DNA of 23,895 nt from contig JAEZSL010000054.1 of NCBI GenBank assembly GCA_023443925.1, positions 1 through 23,895 on the forward strand, in the 5' to 3' direction. Below are positions 8,051-15,983 of the stretch, one piece after another. Made by a program: the position numbers and the translations under genes. The stretch comes from Bacillota bacterium (GTDB lineage: Bacteria > Bacillota_A > Clostridia > Lachnospirales > Lachnospiraceae). The notes under the pieces are model-generated. The model was given only the letters and a program-made list of their open reading frames with translations. It was not told where the DNA came from and made no database searches. Position 1 is the first letter of the stretch, and each line of letters starts with the position of its first letter.

Positions 8051-9229
8051 ATGGATTATAAACTTTATAGTACAATGAAAGAGTTAGAAGTATTGGGAAA
8101 AAGTGATATTCAGGTCAGAAAAGAGTTGTATGAACTGTGGCGGGAATGTTTTGGAGACACAAAAGAATATACCGATTTTTATTTCTCCTGGAAAGTAAAG
8201 GATAACCGGGTCGTTTCCATATACAAACAGGAACGTTTAAGCTCCATGCTGCATCTAAACCCCTATATGGTGAAGTTGTGTAAAAAAACAGAGCGTTTGA
8301 ATTACATTGTGGGGGTTGCCACCAGGACAGAGGACAGAAGGCAGGGCTTAATGAAACTGCTGCTGGAGACCACCTTAAACCAGATGTATGAAGAGCAGAT
8401 GCCCTTTACTTATCTTATGCCGGCTGCCGAGGCTATTTATCATCCCTTTGGCTTTCGGATCGTATATAACCAGGCTCCCTGGAAACAGCGTCTGCTGCAG
8501 GCGGGTAATAGGATTGGCAGGGATGCTGATTCTAATCCTGCCGCAGGGAGTATGAAGGTGATTCGGGTCACGGAAGATAACGAGGAGGCAATGGCGGTTC
8601 TAACCGATTTTACCGGTCAATATCTTTCACAGAACTATGATATCTATGCGGAGCGGTCTCCTTACTATTATAAAAGGCTTATACGGGAGATGGAAAGCGG
8701 AAAAGGCGGAGTGCTGCTCTGTATCCTTGAAGAAGAGCCGGTGGGTTATATTTCATATATGACCGACGGCGGACTTGGAATCGCAGAATGCATATATCAG
8801 TCAGAGCAGGAAGAGCTTTTTTTTAATACCGTGGGTTCCCAAATAGTAGATGAGACGATACAGGAGCCGAAAGCTGACGAACATAGAACTCCTTCGATTA
8901 TGGTAAGGATCGTGGATTTTCAGGCATTTACGGAAAACTTAACTGCCGGCGATGATTTTACGCTGACATTTAAGGTAGAGGATCCTATTATACAGGCCAA
9001 TAACGGTGTGTATTTACTTACGTTTACAAAAGAGGGCTGCAAAACAGCAAGGACTCAAAAGGAACCGGACCTTGTCGGGGATATAGCACAGCTGACCAGC
9101 TTATTTTTTGGCAGGCTTTCAAAAACGGAAATGGCGGGATTATGCCCTTCATCCGGGGATACGGATGTACTAGAGAAATTAGGCAGTATTCATTTTTATA
9201 AGAAGGTATTCATTAACGATGTTGTATAA
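8051..9229 (+). CDS. GNAT acetyltransferase, Eis-like, with C-terminal SCP2-like domain
   Basis: A 392-aa member of the Eis-like group: an N-terminal GNAT acetyl-CoA fold, a second degenerate GNAT region and a C-terminal sterol-carrier-like domain (~295-390). The acetyl-CoA loop is visible in VGVATRTEDRRQGLMKLLL at about residues 88-106, followed by PAAEAIYHPFGF, which is typical of Eis homologues. ATG 8051 is preferred because AGGAG lies 5 nt upstream; an earlier in-frame start would overlap ispF and has no ribosome binding site. It follows ispF by 44 bp and is probably cotranscribed. Mycobacterial Eis acetylates aminoglycosides; the substrate here is unknown. Confidence 0.82.
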   Translation: MDYKLYSTMKELEVLGKSDIQVRKELYELWRECFGDTKEYTDFYFSWKVKDNRVVSIYKQERLSSMLHLNPYMVKLCKKTERLNYIVGVATRTEDRRQGLMKLLLETTLNQMYEEQMPFTYLMPAAEAIYHPFGFRIVYNQAPWKQRLLQAGNRIGRDADSNPAAGSMKVIRVTEDNEEAMAVLTDFTGQYLSQNYDIYAERSPYYYKRLIREMESGKGGVLLCILEEEPVGYISYMTDGGLGIAECIYQSEQEELFFNTVGSQIVDETIQEPKADEHRTPSIMVRIVDFQAFTENLTAGDDFTLTFKVEDPIIQANNGVYLLTFTKEGCKTARTQKEPDLVGDIAQLTSLFFGRLSKTEMAGLCPSSGDTDVLEKLGSIHFYKKVFINDVV

Positions 9230-9383
9230 GATAAGAATATATGCTGGCGAAGCGGAAGTTAACACGATACCCGGACTTTTCTTTAAAATAGAGAAAGCAT
9301 ACAGCTAATTCTGGTTTGGGGTTGTTTGGTAATTACAGTTTAAATTCCTGCTGATTCATTATATTAAAAATAATTGTAATTTA

Positions 9384-9417
9384 AATAAGTTTCGTAACAT
9401 ATGTTACGGAACTTATT
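9384..9417. promoter_or_regulatory. 34-bp palindromic operator candidate upstream of hcp
   Basis: The two 17-bp arms 9384-9400 and 9401-9417 are inverted copies with one mismatch; the core is GTAACATATGTTAC. The centre (9400.5) lies 41.5 bp upstream of the transcription start deduced from the TATGAT at 9430-9435, the standard spacing of a class II Crp/Fnr activator site. The Crp/Fnr-family regulator HcpR controls hcp genes in many anaerobes, so HcpR is a candidate binder. Alternatively the T-rich right side may make it a terminator for the preceding gene. Both roles are possible. Confidence 0.6.
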
Positions 9418-9429
9418 TTTTCTTCCTGA

Positions 9430-9435
9430 TATGAT
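9430..9435 (+). promoter_or_regulatory. Probable -10 of the hcp operon promoter
   Basis: TATGAT matches the -10 consensus at 5/6. There is no good -35 at 17 bp (CGGAAC), as expected for an activator-dependent promoter. The resulting leader is about 110 nt and contains a small CCGG-GGAA-CCGG hairpin. Confidence 0.45.
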
Positions 9436-9551
9436 ATACACATCAAAGCGCAGTATAACAACCGGAATATTAAGAGGCTAAATAGGGCAGGGCTCATACA
9501 TCCGGGGAACCGGCTGCGGTAAATTATATGATAATACAGGAGGATTTAAGA

Positions 9552-11411
9552 ATGGAAAACAAGATGTTTTGTTATCAATGTCAGGAAACCGCTGGATGCA
9601 GCGGATGTACACAGGCAGGTGTCTGCGGAAAGTCACCGGAAGTAGCTGCTATGCAGGATCTTTTGGTTTTTGTGACCAAGGGGATTTCCGAGGTAACAAC
9701 GAAACTTCGCGAAGAAGGAAAAACGGTAAGCACCGAAATTAATCATTTAATTACACTAAATCTATTTACAACCATAACCAATGCAAACTTTGATGAGGAA
9801 GCAATTGTTTCCCGCATCGTTGCGACTATAGATACAAAGAAAGAACTAATCAAGCAGTTAAATGGGAAAGATACTTTAAGTATCGCCGCACTTTGGGAAG
9901 GAGAAAGAAACGACTTTGCAAAGAAGGCAGCCGTCGTTGGTGTTCTTTCTACGGAAAATGAAGATATCAGAAGCCTCCGTGAATTGATTACTTACGGATT
10001 AAAAGGTCTCTCCGCATATAGCAAGCATGCCAATGCACTGCTTACGGACGATCAGGAAGTAGATGCTTTCCTTCAGAGAGCACTGGCAAAAACACTGGAT
10101 GATTCCCTTGGTGCAGAGGAATTAATTGCTCTGACATTAGAAACCGGCAAATATGGTGTTAACGGAATGGCACTCCTTGATTCTGCAAATACTACGGCCT
10201 ATGGAAATCCGGAAATTACAAAAGTTAATATCGGTGTAGGAAACCGTCCCGGTATCTTAATCTCCGGACATGATTTACGCGATATGGAAATGCTGTTAAA
10301 GCAGACAGAAGGAACTGGTGTTGATGTTTATACCCATTCTGAAATGCTTCCTGCTCACTATTATCCTGCTTTTAAGAAATATTCCCATTTTGTCGGAAAC
10401 TATGGCAATGCCTGGTGGAAGCAGAAGGAAGAATTTGAAAGCTTTAACGGACCGATCCTGATGACTACCAACTGTATCGTTCCTCCCAAGGACAGCTATA
10501 AAGACAGACTCTATACGACAGGTGCCGCAGGTTTCCCGGGCTGCAAGCATATCGGCGGTGAAATAGGAGAAGAGAAGGATTTCCATACAATCATCGAGCA
10601 TGCTAAAAAATGCGCGGCTCCTACAGAAATCGAAACCGGCGAAATAATCGGAGGCTTTGCTCATAATCAGGTTCTTGCCCTTGCCGATACCGTAGTTGGT
10701 GCGGTAAAATCCGGAGCAATCAAGAAGTTTGTGGTTATGGCAGGCTGTGACGGCAGAGCCAAATCCAGAAATTACTATACAGATTTCGCAAAAGCACTTC
10801 CGAAGGATGCAGTTATCTTAACTGCAGGCTGTGCAAAGTATAAATACAACAAACTGGAACTTGGTGATATCGGTGGAATTCCCAGAGTTTTGGATGCAGG
10901 ACAATGTAATGACTCTTACTCCCTTGCGGTAATTGCATTAAAACTAAAGGAAGTATTTGGACTGGAAGATATTAATGATCTGCCGATTATTTATAATATT
11001 GCATGGTATGAGCAGAAAGCGGTTATCGTATTATTAGCATTATTATATCTTGGAGTGAAGAAAATACATTTAGGACCCACACTGCCGGCTTTCCTTTCAC
11101 CCAATGTTGCAAAAGTGCTGGTAGAGAGTTTCGGTATTGCCGGAATCGGAACGGTTGAAGATGACATGGAACTGTTTTTCGGTAATGAAGACGAAGCTGC
11201 GGTTACAGACGAAGCCCTTATAACAAGAGATATGTTAATCGGTGATATTCTCCGCCTTGACGCTAACCTTGCTCCTGTTTTATTAGAGGTTGGTATGCAC
11301 TGTCTGGGCTGCCCGTCTTCACAGATGGAATCTTTGGAAGATGCCTGCGCGGTACACGGAATGGACGTAACACTGGTACTTGATAAATTAAACAGCCAGG
11401 TAAAGAAATAA
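9552..11411 (+). CDS. hcp: Hydroxylamine reductase / hybrid-cluster protein with C-terminal DUF1858-like domain
   Basis: Hcp protects anaerobes against nitrosative stress; it reduces hydroxylamine in vitro and NO to N2O in E. coli. Residues 1-~545 are complete Hcp: N-terminal cluster cysteines C7xxC10, C19 and C25 (plus an extra Cys16), and hybrid-cluster region motifs [66 protein letters not shown] and [10 protein letters not shown]. Residues ~556-619 are an extra domain resembling the Hcp-associated redox disulfide domain (DUF1858) with HCLGCPSS, normally a separate small protein. Start ATG 9552 follows AGGAGG at 8 nt; an upstream in-frame ATG at 9528 has no such site. First gene of a probable operon with 11621-13263. 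Confidence 0.95.
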   Translation: MENKMFCYQCQETAGCSGCTQAGVCGKSPEVAAMQDLLVFVTKGISEVTTKLREEGKTVSTEINHLITLNLFTTITNANFDEEAIVSRIVATIDTKKELIKQLNGKDTLSIAALWEGERNDFAKKAAVVGVLSTENEDIRSLRELITYGLKGLSAYSKHANALLTDDQEVDAFLQRALAKTLDDSLGAEELIALTLETGKYGVNGMALLDSANTTAYGNPEITKVNIGVGNRPGILISGHDLRDMEMLLKQTEGTGVDVYTHSEMLPAHYYPAFKKYSHFVGNYGNAWWKQKEEFESFNGPILMTTNCIVPPKDSYKDRLYTTGAAGFPGCKHIGGEIGEEKDFHTIIEHAKKCAAPTEIETGEIIGGFAHNQVLALADTVVGAVKSGAIKKFVVMAGCDGRAKSRNYYTDFAKALPKDAVILTAGCAKYKYNKLELGDIGGIPRVLDAGQCNDSYSLAVIALKLKEVFGLEDINDLPIIYNIAWYEQKAVIVLLALLYLGVKKIHLGPTLPAFLSPNVAKVLVESFGIAGIGTVEDDMELFFGNEDEAAVTDEALITRDMLIGDILRLDANLAPVLLEVGMHCLGCPSSQMESLEDACAVHGMDVTLVLDKLNSQVKK

Positions 11412-11563
11412 ACCATAAGTTGATTTTAGTATGCATGTTGTTTAATGCTTGGACAGATATAAGTAATTCAATAATTCAATTAATTAAATGCCCCCTTCCC
11501 CCTATTATATAGGTACTGCTGACGGATAGATAACAGCAGATATCATCCACTTTATTCACTACC

Positions 11564-11601
11564 GAGGCTGCCTGCATGATACCAGAGTGCAGGTCAGCCT
11601 C
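11564..11601 (+). other. Intercistronic mRNA hairpin before the unknown gene
   Basis: GAGGCTGCCTGCA (11564-11576) pairs with TGCAGG-T-CAGCCTC (11588-11601), a 13-bp stem with a single bulged T and an 11-nt loop. No T-run follows, and the AAAGGAG of the next gene begins 6 nt later. It looks like an mRNA-stability or processing element rather than a terminator. The rest of the 11412-11620 gap shows nothing else recognisable. Confidence 0.55.
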
Positions 11602-11620
11602 ACTGCAAAAGGAGAATTAT

Positions 11621-12232
11621 ATGAGCGCATTCTTAGGACCAATACATTATTGGGTTTATCATAAAATAGAATTACAGGAAGAGTTTGTGAAAGATATCCT
11701 GGAACTTTCTGCTGCACGCAGCTGGGATAATGAATTAGAACAGAAGCTTTCAGAAAAGTACGGTACCATCGGAACCGAGCCCCTGGAAGATATTATAGAT
11801 ACCGGTAACATTCACGGGTGGCTTCAGTCCAAGCTTTCCGTTACAGAAGGAAGGCTTGCCCTGGCGGTTACGGAGCTTTTAGGCCAGGATGCCGGCCGGA
11901 AGGATATTCTGGTTCAGACGGCATATGAGTTTGGAAAGAAACACGGTATTTCAAAAGAAGCGGATGCGGAAAAAGCCTTTCAGGCAATCAGTGACAGTCT
12001 TATTGACGGAATGCCCTGTGATGGTGTAAACGAGCTGCTGGAACAGGGAAAAGCCTATACCAGCTGGCAGCAGACTACTTGTGTCCATTCTCAGTACTGG
12101 GAACAGGTACAGGATTCAATCGAAATTTATTATGAACTTCGTAAGGCGATAATCGAAGGAATGTTAAGCCGGACTGATTTAGAATTTATAGTAAAGCCGG
12201 ACGACATCTATGAACTAATACAGCGAAATTAA
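11621..12232 (+). CDS. Unrecognised protein in the hcp-hemerythrin operon
   Basis: I do not recognise the family. It is a 203-aa soluble, mostly helical, acidic protein with no signal peptide or membrane segment. Likely conserved patches, judged by residue type, are GPIHYWVYHKI (6-16), GNIHGWLQSKL (62-72), DGMPCDGVNEL (129-139) and TTCVHSQYWEQ (152-162). The Cys133, Cys154, His156 and paired His/Trp residues look suited to metal or redox chemistry. The start at 11621 is fixed by AAAGGAG 7 nt upstream. It lies between hcp and two hemerythrin genes on the same strand, 20 bp from the next gene, so a role in NO, oxygen or iron handling is inferred from context only. Confidence 0.7.
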   Translation: MSAFLGPIHYWVYHKIELQEEFVKDILELSAARSWDNELEQKLSEKYGTIGTEPLEDIIDTGNIHGWLQSKLSVTEGRLALAVTELLGQDAGRKDILVQTAYEFGKKHGISKEADAEKAFQAISDSLIDGMPCDGVNELLEQGKAYTSWQQTTCVHSQYWEQVQDSIEIYYELRKAIIEGMLSRTDLEFIVKPDDIYELIQRN

Positions 12233-12252
12233 AGCGACAAGGGGGAGTTCTT

Positions 12253-12816
12253 ATGTACAGTGTTGAGCTCATGGTAATGGAACATGATAATATATTAAGA
12301 TTTATCCAGGCAGTGGAAAATGCTTGCTGCGGTATTATTGACGGCAATGAACCGGATACGGACGATTTCGAAAAAATGATCTATTTTGCCAGAAATTATG
12401 CTGATAAGCACCACCATGGCAAAGAAGAACTGGTTCTCTTTGCGGAAATGACACGGCATCTTGGGAAATTCGGTACCAATTTAATCCAGCACGGTATGCT
12501 GGTTGAGCACGATCTGGGACGGCTGCATATATCCGACCTGGAAGAAGCGATAATTAATTACAGGAAAGAGCCGAAAACCATTTATAAACTGGGAATCCTG
12601 GCCGGAGCTTCCGGTTATGCCAATTTATTAAAAAGACATATCGGAAAAGAAAATGAAGTAATTTATCCCTATGCAGAAAAAAATCTGTCGGAAGAAATAT
12701 TAGCTTCTGTCGATGAAAGAGTTCGAAAATTCGAAGCAGAAGCGGAAGATAGAGGAGTGCAAAATCACTGTCTTGAAATCCTGGAAATTCTACTTAAGAA
12801 ATACAATGCCAGTTAA
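12253..12816 (+). CDS. Hemerythrin-domain protein, long type
   Basis: A 187-aa cytosolic four-helix-bundle protein expected to bind a non-haem diiron centre. Candidate ligands run in the usual order: His11 (MEHDN), the HHHGKEE motif with His and Glu, HGMLVEHD, and HIGKENEVIYP near residue 137. This matches the hemerythrin HHE cation-binding family, in the group with DcrH-like and YtfE/ScdA-like iron-sulfur repair or NO-scavenging proteins. It lacks the N-terminal DUF542 domain of YtfE/RIC. A strong GGGGGAG ribosome binding site precedes ATG. The gaps to the flanking genes are 20-24 bp, indicating cotranscription with the Hcp genes. Exact reaction unknown; O2 or NO binding is likely. Confidence 0.88.
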   Translation: MYSVELMVMEHDNILRFIQAVENACCGIIDGNEPDTDDFEKMIYFARNYADKHHHGKEELVLFAEMTRHLGKFGTNLIQHGMLVEHDLGRLHISDLEEAIINYRKEPKTIYKLGILAGASGYANLLKRHIGKENEVIYPYAEKNLSEEILASVDERVRKFEAEAEDRGVQNHCLEILEILLKKYNAS

Positions 12817-12840
12817 CCTGGTACCAGGAGGAATTTACAT

Positions 12841-13263
12841 ATGATAAATATAGAACAGCTTAAAAAACAGCATGCTGCAATTGAAGAAGAATTAAAGAGT
12901 ATACTGGATTTAACGATGGAGGAAAACTTTTCAGAAAGGCTTAGCGACATAACGCTTCATATCAATAAACTGGCAGGTCAGTTAAATATCCATTTGATGT
13001 CGGAGGATGATTTTATGTATCCGGCTTTAAAAGCCAGCAAAGAGCCGGAGGTTCGTGAGATGGCCGGGGCATATAGCCAAGAAATGGGAGATCTGGTAGT
13101 GGATTTTCAAAATTATAAGGTGAAATTTAACACCAGAAATAAGGTGCTGGCTGCTCAGGAGGAATTCCGGCCGGCTACAAAAGTGATTCTTAAACGGATT
13201 CAAACACGCATTGATAAAGAAAACAGGAATCTTTACCGCCTTATTGCTGAAAAGCAGATATAA
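12841..13263 (+). CDS. Hemerythrin-domain protein, short type
   Basis: A 140-aa helical protein with hemerythrin-like spacing: QHAAIEEEL near the N-terminus (His11), ITLHINKLAGQLNIHLMSEDDFMYPAL in the middle with paired His and Glu, then a C-terminal helix pair. It is more divergent than its neighbour: the third and fourth helices (about 70-140) lack an evident HxxxH/HxxxxD pair, so the metal site may be incomplete or differently built. ATG follows AGGAGG at 8-9 nt. It is the last gene of the probable hcp operon, 24 bp after the other hemerythrin gene and before the promoter of the cysteine operon. Confidence 0.8.
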   Translation: MINIEQLKKQHAAIEEELKSILDLTMEENFSERLSDITLHINKLAGQLNIHLMSEDDFMYPALKASKEPEVREMAGAYSQEMGDLVVDFQNYKVKFNTRNKVLAAQEEFRPATKVILKRIQTRIDKENRNLYRLIAEKQI

Positions 13264-13302
13264 GAAAATGCAGTTCGTTAAATGAATTATAGTACTTAAT
13301 TG

Positions 13303-13331
13303 TTGACATTTTCATGATTTTTGCATAGAAT
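13303..13331 (+). promoter_or_regulatory. Sigma-A promoter of the cysteine/T-box operon
   Basis: TTGACA (13303-13308), 17 bp and TAGAAT (13326-13331): 6/6 and 5/6 consensus. Transcription would begin near 13338, just before the T-box leader. Confidence 0.88.
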
Positions 13332-13337
13332 GAATAA

Positions 13338-13611
13338 TAGTATATATTCTGAATAAATGAAAAGCGTTGAACAAAAAAGTAGTTTATAGGAAGGCAGCAG
13401 AGATAGAATGTCACCGGCTGAAAGCATTCTTTGCCTGATTATGAATGAAGTGCATTTGGGAGCTGATTAGGTGAGGCATCCGCTTAGCTTAATACGGTCA
13501 CAGCCGTTATCTGACATGAGTAAGTATTTCGATTCCATAAGGAATCGGATGCAAATTAGAGTGGAACCACGGATTAACTTCGTCTCTTAGAAACAGAGAC
13601 GGAGTTTTTTT
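13338..13611 (+). promoter_or_regulatory. T-box riboswitch, cysteine specifier (UGC)
   Basis: A leader RNA that binds uncharged tRNA-Cys and lets transcription continue. The conserved T-box (GAGTGGAACCACGG, 13559-13572) precedes a terminator stem: GTCTCT (13582-13587) with AGAGAC (13595-13600), then a T-run to 13611. Within stem I the segment GAAGTGCATTTGGG has the specifier TGC at 13451-13453, flanked by A as usual. Stem I also holds GGCA/TGCC and GAATG/CATTC helices. The cognate genes downstream, cysE and cysS, confirm the cysteine assignment. Start is inferred from the promoter. Confidence 0.92.
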
Positions 13612-13638
13612 GGCTTCTCATCATAGGAGGTTGAAATC

Positions 13639-14310
13639 ATGGGCTTTATCGGATATATTAAAGAAGAAATGCAGATTATAAAAGAAAGAGATCCGGCAAT
13701 TAAAACACCCTTCGAAGTTTTTTTATATCCAAGCTTTCATGCTATAATCAGATACAGGTTAGCTCATAAACTGTATTTAAAAAAACATTATTTTCTTGCC
13801 AGATGGTATTCTCAAAGAACCGTAAGAAAAACCGGCATAGAAATACACCCGGGAGCAACCATAGGGAAAGGACTGTTTATAGACCACGGCCACGGAGTCG
13901 TAATCGGTGAAACGGCAATTGTAGGGGACAATGTAACCTTGTATCAGGGAGTAACCCTTGGCGGTACCGGCAAGGAAAGCGGCAAAAGACATCCTACCAT
14001 CGGCGATAATGTTATGATCAGTGCCGGTGCAAAAATACTTGGTTCTTTTACAGTAGGTGAAAATTCCAAGATCGGAGCCGGTTCCGTGGTATTATCTGAG
14101 GTTCCGCCAAACTGTACCGTAGTCGGGGTGCCGGGCCGGGTAGTAAAACGGGATAATATTAAGATGCCCGCAGAGGATATGGATCAGGTACATCTTCCGG
14201 ATCCGGTTAATAATGATTTAATCCGTCTGCAGGAGGAAAATAGTAAACTAAGAGTAGAGATGGAGGAGGTCAGCGGACGAATTAAATCCCTGGAACAGAG
14301 TGGATTATAA
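13639..14310 (+). CDS. cysE: Serine O-acetyltransferase
   Basis: Acetylates L-serine with acetyl-CoA to O-acetylserine, the committed step of cysteine synthesis. The 223-aa protein has an N-terminal helical region (1-65) and a left-handed beta-helix of hexapeptide repeats (~66-175): IHPGATIG, the catalytic segment [23 protein letters not shown], and the coenzyme-A loop [15 protein letters not shown]. It is of the short bacillary form. The tail (~190-222) is a Leu/Glu-rich helix that looks like a coiled coil and does not end in the Ile used by many CysE proteins to dock CysK, so complex formation with CysK is doubtful. Ribosome binding site TAGGAGG. First gene after the cysteine T-box. Confidence 0.95.
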   Translation: MGFIGYIKEEMQIIKERDPAIKTPFEVFLYPSFHAIIRYRLAHKLYLKKHYFLARWYSQRTVRKTGIEIHPGATIGKGLFIDHGHGVVIGETAIVGDNVTLYQGVTLGGTGKESGKRHPTIGDNVMISAGAKILGSFTVGENSKIGAGSVVLSEVPPNCTVVGVPGRVVKRDNIKMPAEDMDQVHLPDPVNNDLIRLQEENSKLRVEMEEVSGRIKSLEQSGL

Positions 14311-14335
14311 AGTGCTGATTCACCCCTGATTTGAG

Positions 14336-14367
14336 GCATTAAGCATACGCTGGCTGATGTTTAATGC
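14336..14367 (+). other. Hairpin after cysE
   Basis: Positions 14336-14346 pair with 14357-14367 (11 bp including one G-T; outer arms GCATTAA/TTAATGC, 10-nt loop). No T-run follows, so read-through to cysS is expected. The arrangement of hairpin, spacer with TAGGTT, then a second hairpin (AAGACA/TGTCTT near 14391-14410) mimics the repeat units that follow, and it may be a decayed copy of them. Confidence 0.45.
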
Positions 14368-14409
14368 CCTGGGGGCTAGGTTAAATAACGAAAGACAGTT
14401 TTTGTGTCT

Positions 14410-14585
14410 TGATTTGTACGTGCGCTTGGCGCACAGACGGGAGTTAGGTTGAAAAAACGGCCCCTTTTTCAACATCCTGATTTATACGTGCGCCTAAGCG
14501 CACAGACGGGAGTTAGGTTGAAAAAACGATCCCTTTTTCAACATCCTGATTTGTACGTGCGCTTGGCGCACAGATTGGAGTTAAC
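14410..14585 (+). repeat. Three-unit ~69-bp leader repeat ending in the cysS start
   Basis: Units begin at 14410, 14478 and 14547 with TGATTTRTACGTGCGC and are nearly identical. Each has a GTGCGC/GCGCAC hairpin (loop TTG, or CTAA in unit 2). CAGACGGGAGTTAGGTTG follows in units 1-2, against CAGATTGGAGTTAACATG in unit 3, where the ATG is the cysS start. Units 1-2 continue with TTGAAAAA/TTTTTCAA, a second hairpin. The last unit therefore provides the cysS Shine-Dalgarno, and the earlier units look like duplicated 5' ends of the same leader. Confidence 0.85.
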
Positions 14586-14589
14586 ATGA
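14449..14589 (+). CDS. Possible 46-codon repeat-encoded leader ORF
   Basis: From the TTG of repeat unit 1 (GGGAG 5 nt upstream) the frame stays open for 46 codons. It reads through the TTG of unit 2 exactly 23 codons later and stops at TGA overlapping the cysS ATG (ATGA). The product would be two similar 23-residue repeats sharing LFQHPDLYVRL. The overlap fits translational coupling, but a TTG start and repeat origin make real expression uncertain. It contains no Cys codon, so it is not a cysteine attenuation peptide. Confidence 0.2.
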   Translation: MKKRPLFQHPDLYVRLSAQTGVRLKKRSLFQHPDLYVRLAHRLELT

Positions 14590-15983
14590 AAATATATAAT
14601 ACATTAACGAAAAAGAAGGAAGAATTTATTCCAATTGAGGAAGGTAAGGTACGCATGTATGTATGCGGACCTACGGTTTACAATTTCATTCATATCGGCA
14701 ATGCAAGACCGGTTATTGTATTTGATACGGTCAGAAGATATCTGGAGTATAAAGGTTATGAGGTGAACTTTGTAACGAATTTTACGGATGTGGATGATAA
14801 GATTATTAAACGGGCCAATGAGGAAGGTGTATCCGCTACCGAAATATCAGAAAGATATATTGAGGAATGTCATAAAGACTTAGACGGGCTCAATGTAAAA
14901 CCTGCTTCCACCAATCCAAAGGCAACCGAAGAAATTGACGGTATGATTGAGATGATTTCCACCCTGATTCAAAAGGGGTATGCCTATGAGAAGAATGGGA
15001 CGGTTTATTTCAGAACCAGGAGTTTTGGGGAATACGGAAAGTTGTCCAAAAAGAACCTTGATGATCTGGAAGCCGGAATTCGGATTGCAGTCAGTGAAGA
15101 AAAGGAAGAACCCATGGATTTCGTTCTTTGGAAACCCAAAAAAGACGGAGAACCTTACTGGACTTCACCCTGGAGTGAGGGCAGACCCGGCTGGCATATC
15201 GAATGTTCGGTTATGAGTAAAAAGTATTTAGGAGAGCAGATTGATATCCATGCCGGCGGTGAAGATCTGGTATTTCCTCATCATGAAAATGAAATTGCAC
15301 AGAGTGAAGCCTGCAACGGCAAGGAATTTGCTCGTTACTGGATGCATAATGCCTTTTTAAATATTGATAATAAAAAAATGTCAAAGTCCGACGGTAACTT
15401 TTTTACCGTACGGGAAATCAGTGAAAAATACCCGCTTCAGGTACTGCGTTTCTTCATGCTGAGTGCCCATTACAGAAGTCCGGTTAATTTCAGCAAAGAT
15501 TTGATGGAAGCTTCTAAAAACGGCTTGGAACGCATTCTGACAGCAACCTATAATCTGGAGCATCTTCTGGAGGCTGCCCAGGACAGAGATCTGAATAGCG
15601 AGGAGGAAGCACTCCTTCGAGAGATAGATAGTTTAAATGAGAAATTTGATACCGCTATGGATGATGACTTTAATACAGCAGATGCCATCGCTGCTATATT
15701 CGAAATCGTGAAAGCTGCCAATTCCAAGATAACTTCGGATAATTCCAGGGATTTGATTCAAAAAGTACTGGATAAAATCCTGCTGCTTGGTGATATATTA
15801 GGTATCGAAGCTCAGAAAAAGGAAGAACTTCTGGCAGAAGAAGTCGAACAATTAATTCAAGACAGACAGGATGCAAGAAAGAACAGGGATTTTGCCAAAG
15901 CAGATGAAATCAGAAATCTGCTGCTGGAAAAAGGAATTATTCTGGAGGACACAAGAGAAGGAGTCAGATGGAAAAGAGCATAG
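14586..15983 (+). CDS. cysS: Cysteinyl-tRNA synthetase
   Basis: Class I aminoacyl-tRNA synthetase that charges tRNA-Cys; monomeric zinc enzyme of normal length (465 aa). Visible: Cys27 in [11 protein letters not shown] (zinc ligand) next to the HIGH-type motif HIGN (36-39), [19 protein letters not shown] with the second Cys, [13 protein letters not shown] with zinc-binding His/Glu, and KMSKS at 264-268. The C-terminal helical and anticodon-binding part ends in a [18 protein letters not shown] segment typical of the family. Its ribosome binding site TTGGAG lies inside the third leader repeat. It is the second gene of the T-box operon, 275 bp after cysE, and its last 16 bp overlap mrnC. Confidence 0.97.
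   Translation: MKIYNTLTKKKEEFIPIEEGKVRMYVCGPTVYNFIHIGNARPVIVFDTVRRYLEYKGYEVNFVTNFTDVDDKIIKRANEEGVSATEISERYIEECHKDLDGLNVKPASTNPKATEEIDGMIEMISTLIQKGYAYEKNGTVYFRTRSFGEYGKLSKKNLDDLEAGIRIAVSEEKEEPMDFVLWKPKKDGEPYWTSPWSEGRPGWHIECSVMSKKYLGEQIDIHAGGEDLVFPHHENEIAQSEACNGKEFARYWMHNAFLNIDNKKMSKSDGNFFTVREISEKYPLQVLRFFMLSAHYRSPVNFSKDLMEASKNGLERILTATYNLEHLLEAAQDRDLNSEEEALLREIDSLNEKFDTAMDDDFNTADAIAAIFEIVKAANSKITSDNSRDLIQKVLDKILLLGDILGIEAQKKEELLAEEVEQLIQDRQDARKNRDFAKADEIRNLLLEKGIILEDTREGVRWKRA

Noticed and set aside
10991..11416. Open frame antisense to hcp
   Set aside because: Shadow of the strongly conserved Hcp frame; no start signal and no recognisable domain.
14410..14589. Cysteine attenuation leader peptide ahead of cysS
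   Set aside because: The open frame contains no Cys codon, and a Cys T-box already controls the operon; treated instead as a repeated leader of unknown role.
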